A stretch of DNA of 64,000 nucleotides from DOZZ01 sp963792655 (GTDB lineage Bacteria > Acidobacteriota > Terriglobia > Bryobacterales > Bryobacteraceae). The notes below the pieces were generated by a model. That model was not told the origin of the DNA. It worked only from the letters and a program-made list of their open reading frames with translations, and searched no databases. Positions 18,618-25,717 of the stretch are shown here, one piece after another (position 1 is the stretch's first letter; each line of letters starts with the position of its first letter). The translations under genes and the position numbers were made by a program. The DNA lies in assembly GCA_963792655.1 (NCBI GenBank), contig CAWBWU010000010.1, forward strand, positions 124,001-188,000. Reading direction: 5' to 3'.

Positions 18618-18840
18618 ATGATAAAGAACGCTGACGGCAGCTGGCCTGACGTTTTTGATGCGGTTGACCCGAACAAGATTGGCGAACTCACCGAGGATGA
18701 ATTGGAATTGATCTCCGGCGGGACCGTATGCACTTGTCAATACCCCCAGTAGCATGACGCATGCGGCCTGCCCGCCTGGATTCGAGTGTCGTGGCCTTCC
18801 GTCTCAATGCCACTATAATAGATTAATCAACCTGGGTTGA
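18618..18840 (+). CDS. Double-glycine peptide precursor C, frameshift at the cleavage site
   Basis: The ATG at 18618 follows AAAAGGAG with ideal spacing. The leader (35 residues) ends IGELTEDELELISGG. In the frame as given only nine more residues follow (TVCTCQYPQ) before TAG at 18750. However, if one G of the GGG run at 18720-18722 is removed, reading continues as a 38-residue core containing AACPPGFECRGLPSQC and stops at TGA 18838. That hidden core carries the same Cys-Pro-Pro-Gly-aromatic motif and cysteine spacing (C-x5-C-x6-C) as precursors A and D, so the longer product is very likely the intended one. The break lies exactly at the double glycine. Either an assembly error, or a real frameshift that swaps the core. 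Confidence 0.72.
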
Positions 18841-18982
18841 TATATCGCTAACAACCCGGTCGTCACGCCGCTGCAAGTGGGCGTAGACCGGGGTAACCGG
18901 TGCCGGGGTAAACCGGTGCCAGACGGAACAAATCCTGTTTTCTCGACCGACAAGGGCGACAGATTGCGCACTTAGTCAGTAA

Positions 18983-19387
18983 ATGTCCCGCCTCGCTCGC
19001 GCCGTTGTTCCCTTTCAGCCTCATCATGTTACACAGCGCGGAAACGGCAGGCGCGCAGTCTTTTTCTCCCCTGCTGATCGGGAGGTATACCTCGGCTTGC
19101 TCGGGTAGTACTCCTGGTTCTACTCCCTGCGTGTGCTTGGCTACTCCATCATGACGAACCACGTCCACTTAGTGCTTGTTCCGGAGCGTCTGGATTCGCT
19201 CGCGCCGACGCGACGTGAGGTTCACGCCCGCTACTCACGCTATCGGAATACGATCGAGCAAGCGTCGGGTCACCTTTGGCAGAGTCGGTACTAACCCTGC
19301 GCGTTTCAGGAGGTGCGTTTGCCGTCCGTGATGCACTGTGTGGAACTGAAGCCGGTGCGCGCGCAGCTGGTGGCTCGCTGTTTCTCA
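18983..19387 (+). pseudogene. Decayed REP-associated tyrosine transposase (RAYT) remnant
   Basis: One frame from ATG 18983 reads as a Y1 transposase with two in-frame stops (TAG 19106 and TAA 19292). Recognisable pieces are MSRLARAVVPFQPHHVTQRGN, LGYSIMTNHVHLVLVP with the His-x-His metal site, ASGHLWQSRY, and a C-terminal VELKPVRAQLVAR equivalent to the VERNPVRAGLV block of the intact RAYT at 19815. The catalytic Tyr region is disrupted at the second stop. It is inserted between precursor genes C and D. Stops rather than frameshifts mark it as genuine decay. The rest of 18841-19512 carries no other gene. Confidence 0.8.
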
Positions 19388-19466
19388 ACGCTTGCTCACC
19401 AGCATTGCCGCACATCCTAAGAACAAAGGCGATTCACCAGGTTGGCCGCACATTATGTTAGGATCA

Positions 19467-19505
19467 CCGTTTCCAGACGCATCCGTGAAACGGATTACCA
19501 AGGAG
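19467..19505 (+). promoter_or_regulatory. Alternative hairpins next to precursor D ribosome site
   Basis: CCGTTTC (19467-19473) can pair with GAAACGG (19487-19493), while ATCCGT (19481-19486) can pair with ACGGAT (19490-19495). The two hairpins share bases and exclude each other. The Shine-Dalgarno AAGGAG at 19500-19505 follows directly. This could affect translation of precursor D, but it is only a pairing observation. Confidence 0.3.
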
Positions 19506-19512
19506 TAAGCCG

Positions 19513-19728
19513 ATGACATCTAACCTACCATTCGTCTCCGGGGCGCTAAAGTTGCCAGAGAACGCAATAGCAGTGGAACCCATGGAATCCATGGAACTCA
19601 CCCTTGAAGAACTCGAATTGGTGGCCGGAGGCCTTGTAGCCACTGGTACGCTGTGTGGCTGCTGCGGTAAACGTTGCCCCGTCGGTTACTGGTGTTACTC
19701 CGGCGGGGTTTGCAGCGTGGCACCTTGA
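19513..19728 (+). CDS. Double-glycine peptide precursor D, Cys-rich
   Basis: A 71-residue precursor. The leader is residues 1-40, ending MELTLEELELVAGG. The 31-residue core has six Cys at core positions 8, 10, 11, 15, 21 and 27, including GCCGKRCPVGYWC. From the third-last Cys the spacing is C-x5-C-x5-C, close to that of precursors A and C, so they are one family. AAGGAG precedes the ATG by seven bases. It is intact in the sequence as given and lies downstream of the decayed RAYT. With six cysteines and a thioredoxin-like protein at the locus, a disulfide-knotted product is likely, but this is inference; no modifying enzyme is adjacent. Confidence 0.82.
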   Translation: MTSNLPFVSGALKLPENAIAVEPMESMELTLEELELVAGGLVATGTLCGCCGKRCPVGYWCYSGGVCSVAP

Positions 19729-19730
19729 GG

Positions 19731-19772
19731 GCAGCTAGGGAAAGGCAGCTAGGAGCAGCTAGGGCAGCTAGG
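19731..19772 (+). repeat. Short direct repeats, four copies of GCAGCTAGG
   Basis: GCAGCTAGG begins at 19731, 19745, 19755 and 19764, directly after the stop of precursor D and next to the left boundary of the RAYT element. Irregular spacing (14, 10 and 9 bases) suggests repeated slippage or nearby insertions. Confidence 0.7.
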
Positions 19773-20561
19773 GACGGACCCCGCCCCTGAAAAGCAGGGA
19801 ATAAGCGTTTCTGCCTATTGATCAGGCCGACCGGCTGTTGTCCTCAATTGGCTAGACTGCCGTGGCCGGGCTTGCCGTTTCATCACGAGCTCGATAGCCC
19901 GCTGCAGTTGCGGGTTGTCGGCCGCCCAGCCGTTGCGGGTGTCGCGGCGCAGAGCCTCCACTCGTTCCGCCTGGGGGTCTCCTTCCAGCACCGTACGCCA
20001 CTCGTCGGTCGTGTATGCCTGTCTCCATTCGTCGATGCGGAGCCCCAACAGTTGGCGCGAACGCAGGCCCAAATGATCGCGGGCGCTACTCCATTCCCAA
20101 TCCCCCGCCTTAGCCACGAGCCCGGCGCGAACCGGATTCCGCTCCACGTACTGCAGCGCGACCCAACAACCGCGATCATCCAGAACACATGAGTAGAACC
20201 GGTTCTGCCACAAGTGCCCGCTGCGGTTCGCGCGCCGGTTGTGCTGCTGGGCGAATTCACCGTGAGCACGCCGGAGTGCTAACGCCATGCTTTCCGCATC
20301 ATGAGGAATAACCACCAGGTGAACGTGGTTCGACATCAGACAAAAGCCTGCGATGTCCATTCCTGCCAGTTTGCTATGGGTTCCCAGCAGAGCCAAATAG
20401 TGCCGCCGATCTTCGTCGTCCAGAAAGACATTCTCTTTGTTGTTGCCGCGCTGAGTAACGTGATGAGCGTTCCCGGGCAACACCAGACGTGCTCTTCGCG
20501 GCATGTGAAGAACTAGTGCTTCCTGCCTATCACTCTTCTCACGTAAGGCGGGGTCCGTCCC
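19771..20561. mobile_element. RAYT element bounded by 15-bp inverted repeats
   Basis: GGGACGGACCCCGCC at 19771-19785 and its exact inverse at 20547-20561 enclose the RAYT gene. A further copy of the right-hand word (GGGTCCGTCCCTGTT) occurs at 22133-22147 next to a long hairpin. This fits a REP/RAYT system in which the transposase recognises short palindromic repeats. Confidence 0.65.
19815..20504 (-). CDS. REP-associated tyrosine transposase (RAYT, Y1_Tnp family)
   Basis: A 229-residue HUH single-stranded DNA transposase, starting MPRRARLVLPG. It contains HHVTQRGNNKENVFL, the metal-binding NHVHLVVIP, GHLWQNRFYSCVLD with the candidate catalytic Tyr, and YVERNPVRAGLV. The frame is open upstream to 20702 but that part overlaps the repeats and lacks family similarity, so the ATG at 20504 is chosen. 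RAYTs are usually single-copy, vertically kept genes that mobilise REP palindromes rather than whole-gene transposons. The dispersed palindromes in this window are candidates for its products. A decayed relative lies at 18983. Confidence 0.88.
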   Translation of the reverse strand: MPRRARLVLPGNAHHVTQRGNNKENVFLDDEDRRHYLALLGTHSKLAGMDIAGFCLMSNHVHLVVIPHDAESMALALRRAHGEFAQQHNRRANRSGHLWQNRFYSCVLDDRGCWVALQYVERNPVRAGLVAKAGDWEWSSARDHLGLRSRQLLGLRIDEWRQAYTTDEWRTVLEGDPQAERVEALRRDTRNGWAADNPQLQRAIELVMKRQARPRQSSQLRTTAGRPDQ

Positions 20562-20603
20562 TGTTCGGCTCCTGTTCGGCTCCTGTTCGGCTTCTGTTCG
20601 GCT
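20561..20603. repeat. Tandem repeat, four copies of an 11-bp unit
   Basis: CTGTTCGGCT starts at 20561, 20572, 20583 and 20594, an exact 11-base period, immediately outside the right inverted repeat of the RAYT element and about 60 bases before the next gene. Confidence 0.75.
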
Positions 20604-20663
20604 CGTCTGAGCTGGCCGCCATTGATTGGCCGTATGTGAATACAATGCGAGACGGGTGAATCG

Positions 20664-22061
20664 ATGATTCTGAAACAGTACTACCTCGGTTGTCTGGCAC
20701 ATGCCTCCTACCTGGTGGGAGATGAAGCGAGTGCGACGGCCATTGTTATCGATCCGCAGCGCGACATTCAGCAGTACCTCACGGATGCCGACCGTTCAGG
20801 CCTGGTGATCCGGCACGTGTTCCTGACGCACTTTCACGCCGATTTCCTTGCCGGGCACCTCGAACTGCGCGACCGGTGTGGAGCGACGATTCATCTTGGC
20901 TCCCGCGCCCAGGCCGAATACAATTTCGTTCCGATGAAAGATGGCGATTCGCTCGATTTCGATGGTCTGCGTCTGCAGGTTTTGGAGACGCCCGGCCATA
21001 CGATCGAGTCGATTTCGATTCTGGTCTACGATCTCGCAAAGGACCGGTCCCATCCCCACGCCGTGCTTACTGGCGATACGCTGTTCATCGGCGATGTAGG
21101 CCGGCCGGATCTGCGAGCTTCGCTGGGGTGGACTGCAGCCGAGCTGGGCGGACACCTTTACGACTCGCTGCACTCGAAACTGATGAACCTGCCGGACGAG
21201 ACTCTGGTATATCCGGCGCATGGCGCGGGATCGCTCTGCGGCAAACAACTCTCGCCGGAAACCTTTTCGCCACTCGGAGAGCAGCGCCTTCACAACTACG
21301 CGCTGCAGCCGATGTTGAAGGAGGAATTCATCCGCCTGGTCACGGCGGATCAGCCGGAGGCCCCGCCCTACTTTAACTACGATGCCGTTCTGAACACGCG
21401 CGAACACATGACGCTCGATCAGAACCTTGAAAGAGTTCTGCATCCTGTGGAACTCGATGAGGTTCTGTCGATGGGAGACCGGGGCGCGCAGATACTCGAT
21501 GTTCGCGACCCAACCGAGTACGCCAAAGGTCATCTGGCGGGCAGCATGAATATCGGACTCGGCGGCCAGTACGCGACGTGGGCGGGAACGGTGCTCGATC
21601 GGGCGAAGTCAATCGTCATCATCGCCGAACCCGGCCGTGAGCAGGAAGCCGCCACTCGCCTGGGCCGCATCGGCTTCGATCACGTGAAAGGTTTTCTGGC
21701 GGGCGGAATGGAAGCTCTTGCCGACCGGCCAGATCTGGTGTGGCCAACGGAGCGCATCACCGCTCCCCAGCTTGCTCAGAATCTGTCGAGCGCCGAGCCG
21801 CCGCTGTTGCTCGATGTGCGGAACCCGGGCGAATGGAACGCCAAGCATATCGAGGGCAGCGTCAACATCCCGCTCAGCCACCTGCAGGAGCGCATCGCCG
21901 AAATCCCACGCCATCGTGAGATCGCGGTGCACTGCGCGGGAGGCTACCGCTCATCCATCGCCGCGGGCATTCTGCACCAACACGGGCTGACGCATCTCAC
22001 CGAGTTAACCGGAGGGCTGGCCGCCTGGGAAGCGTCTCAGCTTGCGGTGGCGAAGCAATAA
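20664..22061 (+). CDS. Metallo-beta-lactamase fold protein with two rhodanese domains
   Basis: A 465-residue cytoplasmic protein of the persulfide dioxygenase/rhodanese fusion type used in sulfide detoxification. The N-terminal metallo-beta-lactamase domain has the metal motif THFHADFLAGH near residue 53 and VLTGDTLFIGDVGRPDL. Two rhodanese domains follow. The second has the active-site loop HCAGGYRSS; the first has AEPGRE at that position and lacks the catalytic Cys, so only one is likely active. The expected reaction is oxidation of glutathione- or protein-bound persulfide to sulfite with thiol transfer. It stands alone downstream of the RAYT repeats with no sulfide-responsive regulator visible nearby. 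Confidence 0.88.
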   Translation: MILKQYYLGCLAHASYLVGDEASATAIVIDPQRDIQQYLTDADRSGLVIRHVFLTHFHADFLAGHLELRDRCGATIHLGSRAQAEYNFVPMKDGDSLDFDGLRLQVLETPGHTIESISILVYDLAKDRSHPHAVLTGDTLFIGDVGRPDLRASLGWTAAELGGHLYDSLHSKLMNLPDETLVYPAHGAGSLCGKQLSPETFSPLGEQRLHNYALQPMLKEEFIRLVTADQPEAPPYFNYDAVLNTREHMTLDQNLERVLHPVELDEVLSMGDRGAQILDVRDPTEYAKGHLAGSMNIGLGGQYATWAGTVLDRAKSIVIIAEPGREQEAATRLGRIGFDHVKGFLAGGMEALADRPDLVWPTERITAPQLAQNLSSAEPPLLLDVRNPGEWNAKHIEGSVNIPLSHLQERIAEIPRHREIAVHCAGGYRSSIAAGILHQHGLTHLTELTGGLAAWEASQLAVAKQ

Positions 22062-22130
22062 ATCCGGATGAGTGGGGCTTCAGGTTCTGCAGGTTCTCCC
22101 AAGGTCGGCTTATTCCTAGTGTTCTAAAGG

Positions 22131-22228
22131 GTGGGTCCGTCCCTGTTTTTTGCTCCTGCAGAGGCACGACCGTAAGGGAGTGCATCAGTTGCTCTCACGT
22201 GATGCACTCCCTCACGGTCGTGCCTCTG
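22131..22228. repeat. REP-like word and 29-bp near-perfect hairpin
   Basis: GTGGGTCCGTCCCTGTT at 22131-22147 repeats the RAYT boundary word. It is followed by a hairpin with arms 22159-22187 and 22200-22228 (28 of 29 positions complementary, 12-base loop). The arm contains GCACGACCGTAAGGGAGTG, also found in variant form at 33150 and 42444. The layout, two inverted units around a short loop, resembles a REPIN. It may also end transcription of the upstream gene. The rest of 22229-22602 shows no gene I can support. Confidence 0.7.
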
Positions 22229-22602
22229 AATCAGGCGGCTGCCGACCCGGCACGTTACGCGCGTTTTGGATCAGAGCATGGAGAAAATGGACCACCACAC
22301 CGCATTCCATCTGCCGTCTTCGAGCGTAGGTCCTTTCCGTCGCGTTCTTGAACGGTGATGATCTTTGCATCTGAAACCGACCGGACGGCAAATACCTCAT
22401 CACCTCGAACAACGAACGTGAGGGCGGATTCACCTCCCCGCAGAGCCCGACCAACATGGGCGGCTATTCGCTCTCGGTGGTGTCCACGAGGCGCTGCACA
22501 CGGTCACCCCCGGCGCGCCAGATAAAGACGGTAAGTAACGCTGCCTGCATGGTGAGGGGCAATGCTTCGCCAAGGCGCCTTTTGCTTGCTATCGTCTAAC
22601 CG

Positions 22603-23157
22603 ATGACGCCTTTGCTCGTCACCGAGCGCCTGCTCTTACAGCCTCTCGAACTGGCAGATGCGGAACAAATACAGCGCATCTTTCCGCAATGGGAGATCGT
22701 CGAGTTCCTCAACGCTTCCGTTCCCTGGCCGTATCCGGAAGACGGCGCGCTCCAGTATTGCCGGTTGGCTGCGCTGCCGGCGATCGAACGCGGTGATGAA
22801 TGGCATTGGACGCTTCGCTTACGTTCAAAGCCTGAAGAGCTGATTGGTGCGGTCTCGCTCGCCAAAACAGAGTCGATGAATCGCGGCTTCTGGTTAGTGC
22901 CCGCCTGGCGCAATCACGGGTTGATGACCGAGGCAGTCATCGCGGTTACCGATTACTGGTTCGACGTCCTCGGCTTCCCCTGCCTTCGTGCGCCGAAGGC
23001 CATCGCGAACGTTGCGTCGCGCCGCATTTCAGAAAAAACCGGCATGCGTGTGGTCGAGTGCATCGAGCACGACTTCGTCTCCGGCCGTTTGCCGACGGAG
23101 ATTTGGGAGATTACCGCTGAGGAGTGGCGAGCAAAACGAAAATCGCTTCGCGGTTAA
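22603..23157 (+). CDS. GNAT-family N-acetyltransferase (RimJ-like)
   Basis: A 184-residue acetyltransferase of the RimJ/RimL type, which transfers acetyl from acetyl-CoA to an N-terminal or small-molecule amine. It has the usual start TERLLLQPLELADAEQI, the strand GAVSLAKTE, the acetyl-CoA region FWLVPAWRNHGLMTEAVIAVTDYWFDVLG, and LRAPKAIANVASRRISEKTGMRVV, where many relatives have VAxxNxASRRVxEKxGF. The Gln/Arg-x-x-Gly-x-Gly/Ala pyrophosphate loop is degenerate (WRNHGLM). Substrate unknown. Its stop lies four bases from the end of the convergent DUF1801 gene. Confidence 0.82.
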   Translation: MTPLLVTERLLLQPLELADAEQIQRIFPQWEIVEFLNASVPWPYPEDGALQYCRLAALPAIERGDEWHWTLRLRSKPEELIGAVSLAKTESMNRGFWLVPAWRNHGLMTEAVIAVTDYWFDVLGFPCLRAPKAIANVASRRISEKTGMRVVECIEHDFVSGRLPTEIWEITAEEWRAKRKSLRG

Positions 23158-23161
23158 AACG

Positions 23162-23767
23162 CTACTGATACTTCCAATTCCGGCTCTTGCCCTCGGCGAT
23201 CCACTCGAGCGCGGTGGCAATGCGTTTCTCGCGCGTCTCGGCGCGCTTCGCCTCAGCGATCCACTCGGCGTACTCGCGCTGGCAGCTTGTGCTCATCGCG
23301 TTGAAGGCGGCTGCCGCTTTTTTGTCTTTCTGCAATGCGGTTGCGAATTCCGAAGGTAGCTCTGATGCTTCCGGCTGAGCTTTCCTGGGTCGCTCGGCCA
23401 TCATGCTCGTGTACTGGCCACTCTCGATTGACGCCACCGCGCTGCGCATCCAGCCCAGCATTTTTTTGTCGGACGGCAGTTCGTCGACGCTCGTGATGTG
23501 GTCAAGCACGGGTTCGTTGACGGTGGCGCGGATCTGCTTGTCCCAGAACTGAAACTTGCAATGTGCTTTGAATGCCGCCATGGAACACAAGATCGCGCCA
23601 CGGTACAGGTAGAACGGACAGCCCCACTTGATTTCCTCTTCAACTTCAGGGCAGGCCTGGTGCACCAGATTGCGGACGTGGGTCAGGATCGGCTGTGCAA
23701 GGGGCTGCGCTTTAGCGATATAAGCGTCAATCAGAGGAGTTCCGGATTTGACTGGCATCTCAATCAT
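23162..23767 (-). CDS. DUF1801/YdeI (OmdA) family protein
   Basis: About 201 residues. The N-terminal half matches DUF1801 (PILTHVRNLVHQACPEVEEEIKWGCPFYLYRG), the C-terminal half the OmdA/YdeI helical domain (ELPSEFATALQKDKKAAAAFNAMSTSCQREYAEWIAEAKRAETREKRIATALEWIAEGK). The start is set at ATG 23767 (a second Met at 23758 is also possible); the frame extends further upstream but would run into ffh. YdeI-like proteins are implicated in stress or peptide resistance in some bacteria, but function is not established. It is divergent from ffh, which shares the 85-base spacer. Confidence 0.82.
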   Translation of the reverse strand: MIEMPVKSGTPLIDAYIAKAQPLAQPILTHVRNLVHQACPEVEEEIKWGCPFYLYRGAILCSMAAFKAHCKFQFWDKQIRATVNEPVLDHITSVDELPSDKKMLGWMRSAVASIESGQYTSMMAERPRKAQPEASELPSEFATALQKDKKAAAAFNAMSTSCQREYAEWIAEAKRAETREKRIATALEWIAEGKSRNWKYQ

Positions 23768-23789
23768 AATTACACCAGCGCTCGCATTC

Positions 23790-23818
23790 TTCCCACCTGT
23801 TCCAAACATTTGTATAAT
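23790..23818 (+). promoter_or_regulatory. Candidate promoter of the ffh operon
   Basis: TTCCCA at 23790-23795 and TATAAT at 23813-23818 are separated by 17 bases, a good sigma-70-like arrangement, 34 bases before the ffh start. No Shine-Dalgarno is obvious in the leader (GATTTGAATC before ATG). Confidence 0.5.
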
Positions 23819-23852
23819 AAAGAGTTTCCTGCGATTGCCTCCGATTTGAATC

Positions 23853-25208
23853 ATGTTCGACAACCTATCTGACAAACTGCAGCGTGTTTTCAAGAACATG
23901 CGCGGCGAAGGGCGGCTCACGGCCGCCAACATGGAGGAAGCTCTGCGCGAAATTCGCGTTGCGCTCCTCGAAGCCGACGTGCACTTTCGGGTAGTCAAAC
24001 AGCTTCTGGACAGCGTTAAAGTCAAAGCGATGGGCGAAGAAGTGTTGATGTCGCTCACGCCCACCCAGCAGGTCATCAGCATCGTCAAGGACGAACTGGT
24101 GAAGGTACTCGGCGGTCACGAAGCCAAGCTGCGCTTTGCCAATCAGCCGCCCAGCGTCTTCCTGATCGTCGGCCTGCAGGGTTCCGGTAAAACGACCTCG
24201 ACGGCGAAGCTTGCCAAGTGGCTGTCGAAGAATGGTCATCGCCCGCAACTCGTTTCGGTCGACGTCTATCGCCCCGCGGCGCGCGAGCAGCTTCGCGTGC
24301 TGGCCAAAGAAATTGCGCTTCCGATCTACGCGGGCACTCCGGAAGAGACCAAGCCGGTTGACCTCGCCCGTTCCGGTCTACGCGAGGCGGCGCAATCGGG
24401 ACGCGATGTCCTGCTGGTCGATACTGCCGGCCGTTTGCACATCGACGATGCGTTGATGACCGAGCTTAAGCAACTCAAGGAAACGTTGAATCCGGTCGAG
24501 ATCCTGTTTGTCGCCGACGCGATGACCGGACAGGATGCCGTACGCTCCGCCGACGAGTTCCATAAAGCGCTGGGGATTACCGGTTGCATCCTGACCAAGA
24601 TGGATGGGGATGCGCGCGGTGGTGCAGCGCTTTCGATTCGTCACGTGACCGGGCAGCCCTTGATGTTTGTCGGCACGGGCGAGAAGCCCGACGCCTTTGA
24701 GCCGTTCTATCCGGACCGTGCGGCGCAGCGCATCCTGGGGATGGGCGATGTGCTTTCGTTCATCGAGAAGGCGCAGCAAGCCTTTGACACCAAAGAGCAG
24801 GAGAAAATTCAGCAGAAGTTGATGGACAATGAATTTACGCTCGAAGATTTTCGAGACCAGATTCGTTCCATCCGCAAGCTGGGGCCGCTTGAGTCATTGA
24901 TCGGCATGATGCCCGACATGGGCGGCATGATGAAGGAACTGAAGAACGTCAAGGTGGACGAGAAGGAGATCAACCGTGTGGTGGCAATCATCGATTCGAT
25001 GACGCCCCGGGAACGCGAAAACCACATGATGATCAACGGATCGCGCCGCCGCCGTATTGCTAAGGGCAGCGGCACGAGCGTTCAAGATGTGAACCAGTTG
25101 TTGAAGCAGTACACACAAGCTCGCAAGATGATGAAGACTTTCTCGGGTGGCATGATGAGCGGTGGGCTCGCCAAGCGGCTCGGGAAAATGAAACTGCCGG
25201 TTTTTTAA
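23853..25208 (+). CDS. ffh: Signal recognition particle protein Ffh
   Basis: The 451-residue SRP GTPase that, with 4.5S RNA and FtsY, delivers nascent membrane proteins to the translocon. The N domain (MFDNLSDKLQRVFKNMRGEGRLT) is followed by the G domain with P-loop GLQGSGKTTSTAKLA near residue 107, DVYRPAAREQL, DTAGRLHIDD and TKMDGDARGGAALS, then the methionine-rich M domain (IGMMPDMGGMMKEL, MMINGSRRRRIAKGSGTSVQDVNQLLKQY). Length and domain order are normal. It leads a tight operon with rpsP, khpA, rimM, trmD and rplS, a classical arrangement. Confidence 0.98.
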   Translation: MFDNLSDKLQRVFKNMRGEGRLTAANMEEALREIRVALLEADVHFRVVKQLLDSVKVKAMGEEVLMSLTPTQQVISIVKDELVKVLGGHEAKLRFANQPPSVFLIVGLQGSGKTTSTAKLAKWLSKNGHRPQLVSVDVYRPAAREQLRVLAKEIALPIYAGTPEETKPVDLARSGLREAAQSGRDVLLVDTAGRLHIDDALMTELKQLKETLNPVEILFVADAMTGQDAVRSADEFHKALGITGCILTKMDGDARGGAALSIRHVTGQPLMFVGTGEKPDAFEPFYPDRAAQRILGMGDVLSFIEKAQQAFDTKEQEKIQQKLMDNEFTLEDFRDQIRSIRKLGPLESLIGMMPDMGGMMKELKNVKVDEKEINRVVAIIDSMTPRERENHMMINGSRRRRIAKGSGTSVQDVNQLLKQYTQARKMMKTFSGGMMSGGLAKRLGKMKLPVF

Positions 25209-25226
25209 ATTAAGGAAAGAGATTCA

Positions 25227-25481
25227 ATGTTGATGATCCGTCTGGCGCGTTTCGGCGCCAAAAAGAAGCCGTTCTACCGCGTGGTAGTGATCGAAAAGGA
25301 AAGCCCGCGCGATGGCCGCAACCTGGAAGTTGTAGGAAACTACAACCCGCTCGTCCATCCCGCGAAGGTGACGCTGGACCATGCTCGGATCGAGCATTGG
25401 ACCCGTCATGGCGCGCAGATGTCCGACACTGTGGCGCGCCTGGTGAAGAACAACCCGGCGGCGCCCGTCGCTGCTGCTTAA
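25227..25481 (+). CDS. rpsP: 30S ribosomal protein S16
   Basis: An 84-residue ribosomal protein with the family start MLMIRLARFGAKKKPFYRVVVIEKESPRDGRNLEVVGNYNP, then VTLDHARIEHWTRHGAQMSDTVARLVK. S16 binds 16S rRNA early in 30S assembly. AAGGAAAGAG precedes the start. It is 18 bases after ffh and five before khpA, in the widely conserved ffh-rpsP-khpA-rimM-trmD-rplS order. The short Ala-rich tail (NNPAAPVAAA) is usual for the family. Confidence 0.98.
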   Translation: MLMIRLARFGAKKKPFYRVVVIEKESPRDGRNLEVVGNYNPLVHPAKVTLDHARIEHWTRHGAQMSDTVARLVKNNPAAPVAAA

Positions 25482-25486
25482 CGCAA

Positions 25487-25717
25487 ATGAAGCAGTTGAT
25501 CGAAGACATCGCGAAATCGCTGGTGGAAAACCCGGCGGAGGTCTCGGTCAACGAGGTCGAAGCCGGTGAGTCGACCACGCTGAACCTGGCTGTCGCACCA
25601 TCGGACCTGGGTAAGGTAATCGGCAAGCAAGGCCGCACGGCGCGTTCTATCCGGACCATCTTGGGAGCTGCGGCTGCAAAGCAGAACCGCCGCTACTCCC
25701 TCGAAATTGTCGAGTGA
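25487..25717 (+). CDS. khpA: KH domain RNA-binding protein KhpA
   Basis: A 76-residue single KH domain protein. The KH loop is GKVIGKQGRTARSIRTIL, followed by AAAKQNRRYSLEIVE. KhpA, often with KhpB, binds RNA and affects cell division and ribosome maturation in other bacteria. The ATG at 25487 is five bases after the rpsP stop. The TGA stop overlaps the GTG start of rimM. Confidence 0.93.
   Translation: MKQLIEDIAKSLVENPAEVSVNEVEAGESTTLNLAVAPSDLGKVIGKQGRTARSIRTILGAAAAKQNRRYSLEIVE

Noticed and set aside
18826..18841. ATCAACC-TG-GGTTGAT palindrome after precursor C, possible operator
   Set aside because: It falls inside the end of the corrected precursor C frame and no regulated gene follows directly; chance palindrome is as likely.
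22159..22228. CRISPR-like or tRNA-like origin of the long hairpin
   Set aside because: Only one pair of arms with a short loop, no spacer array, and copies lie scattered between genes, typical of REP-like elements.
22212..22457. An 81-codon minus-strand open frame between the rhodanese and acetyltransferase genes
   Set aside because: No ribosome site, no domain, and it starts inside the REP-like hairpin region; unsupported.
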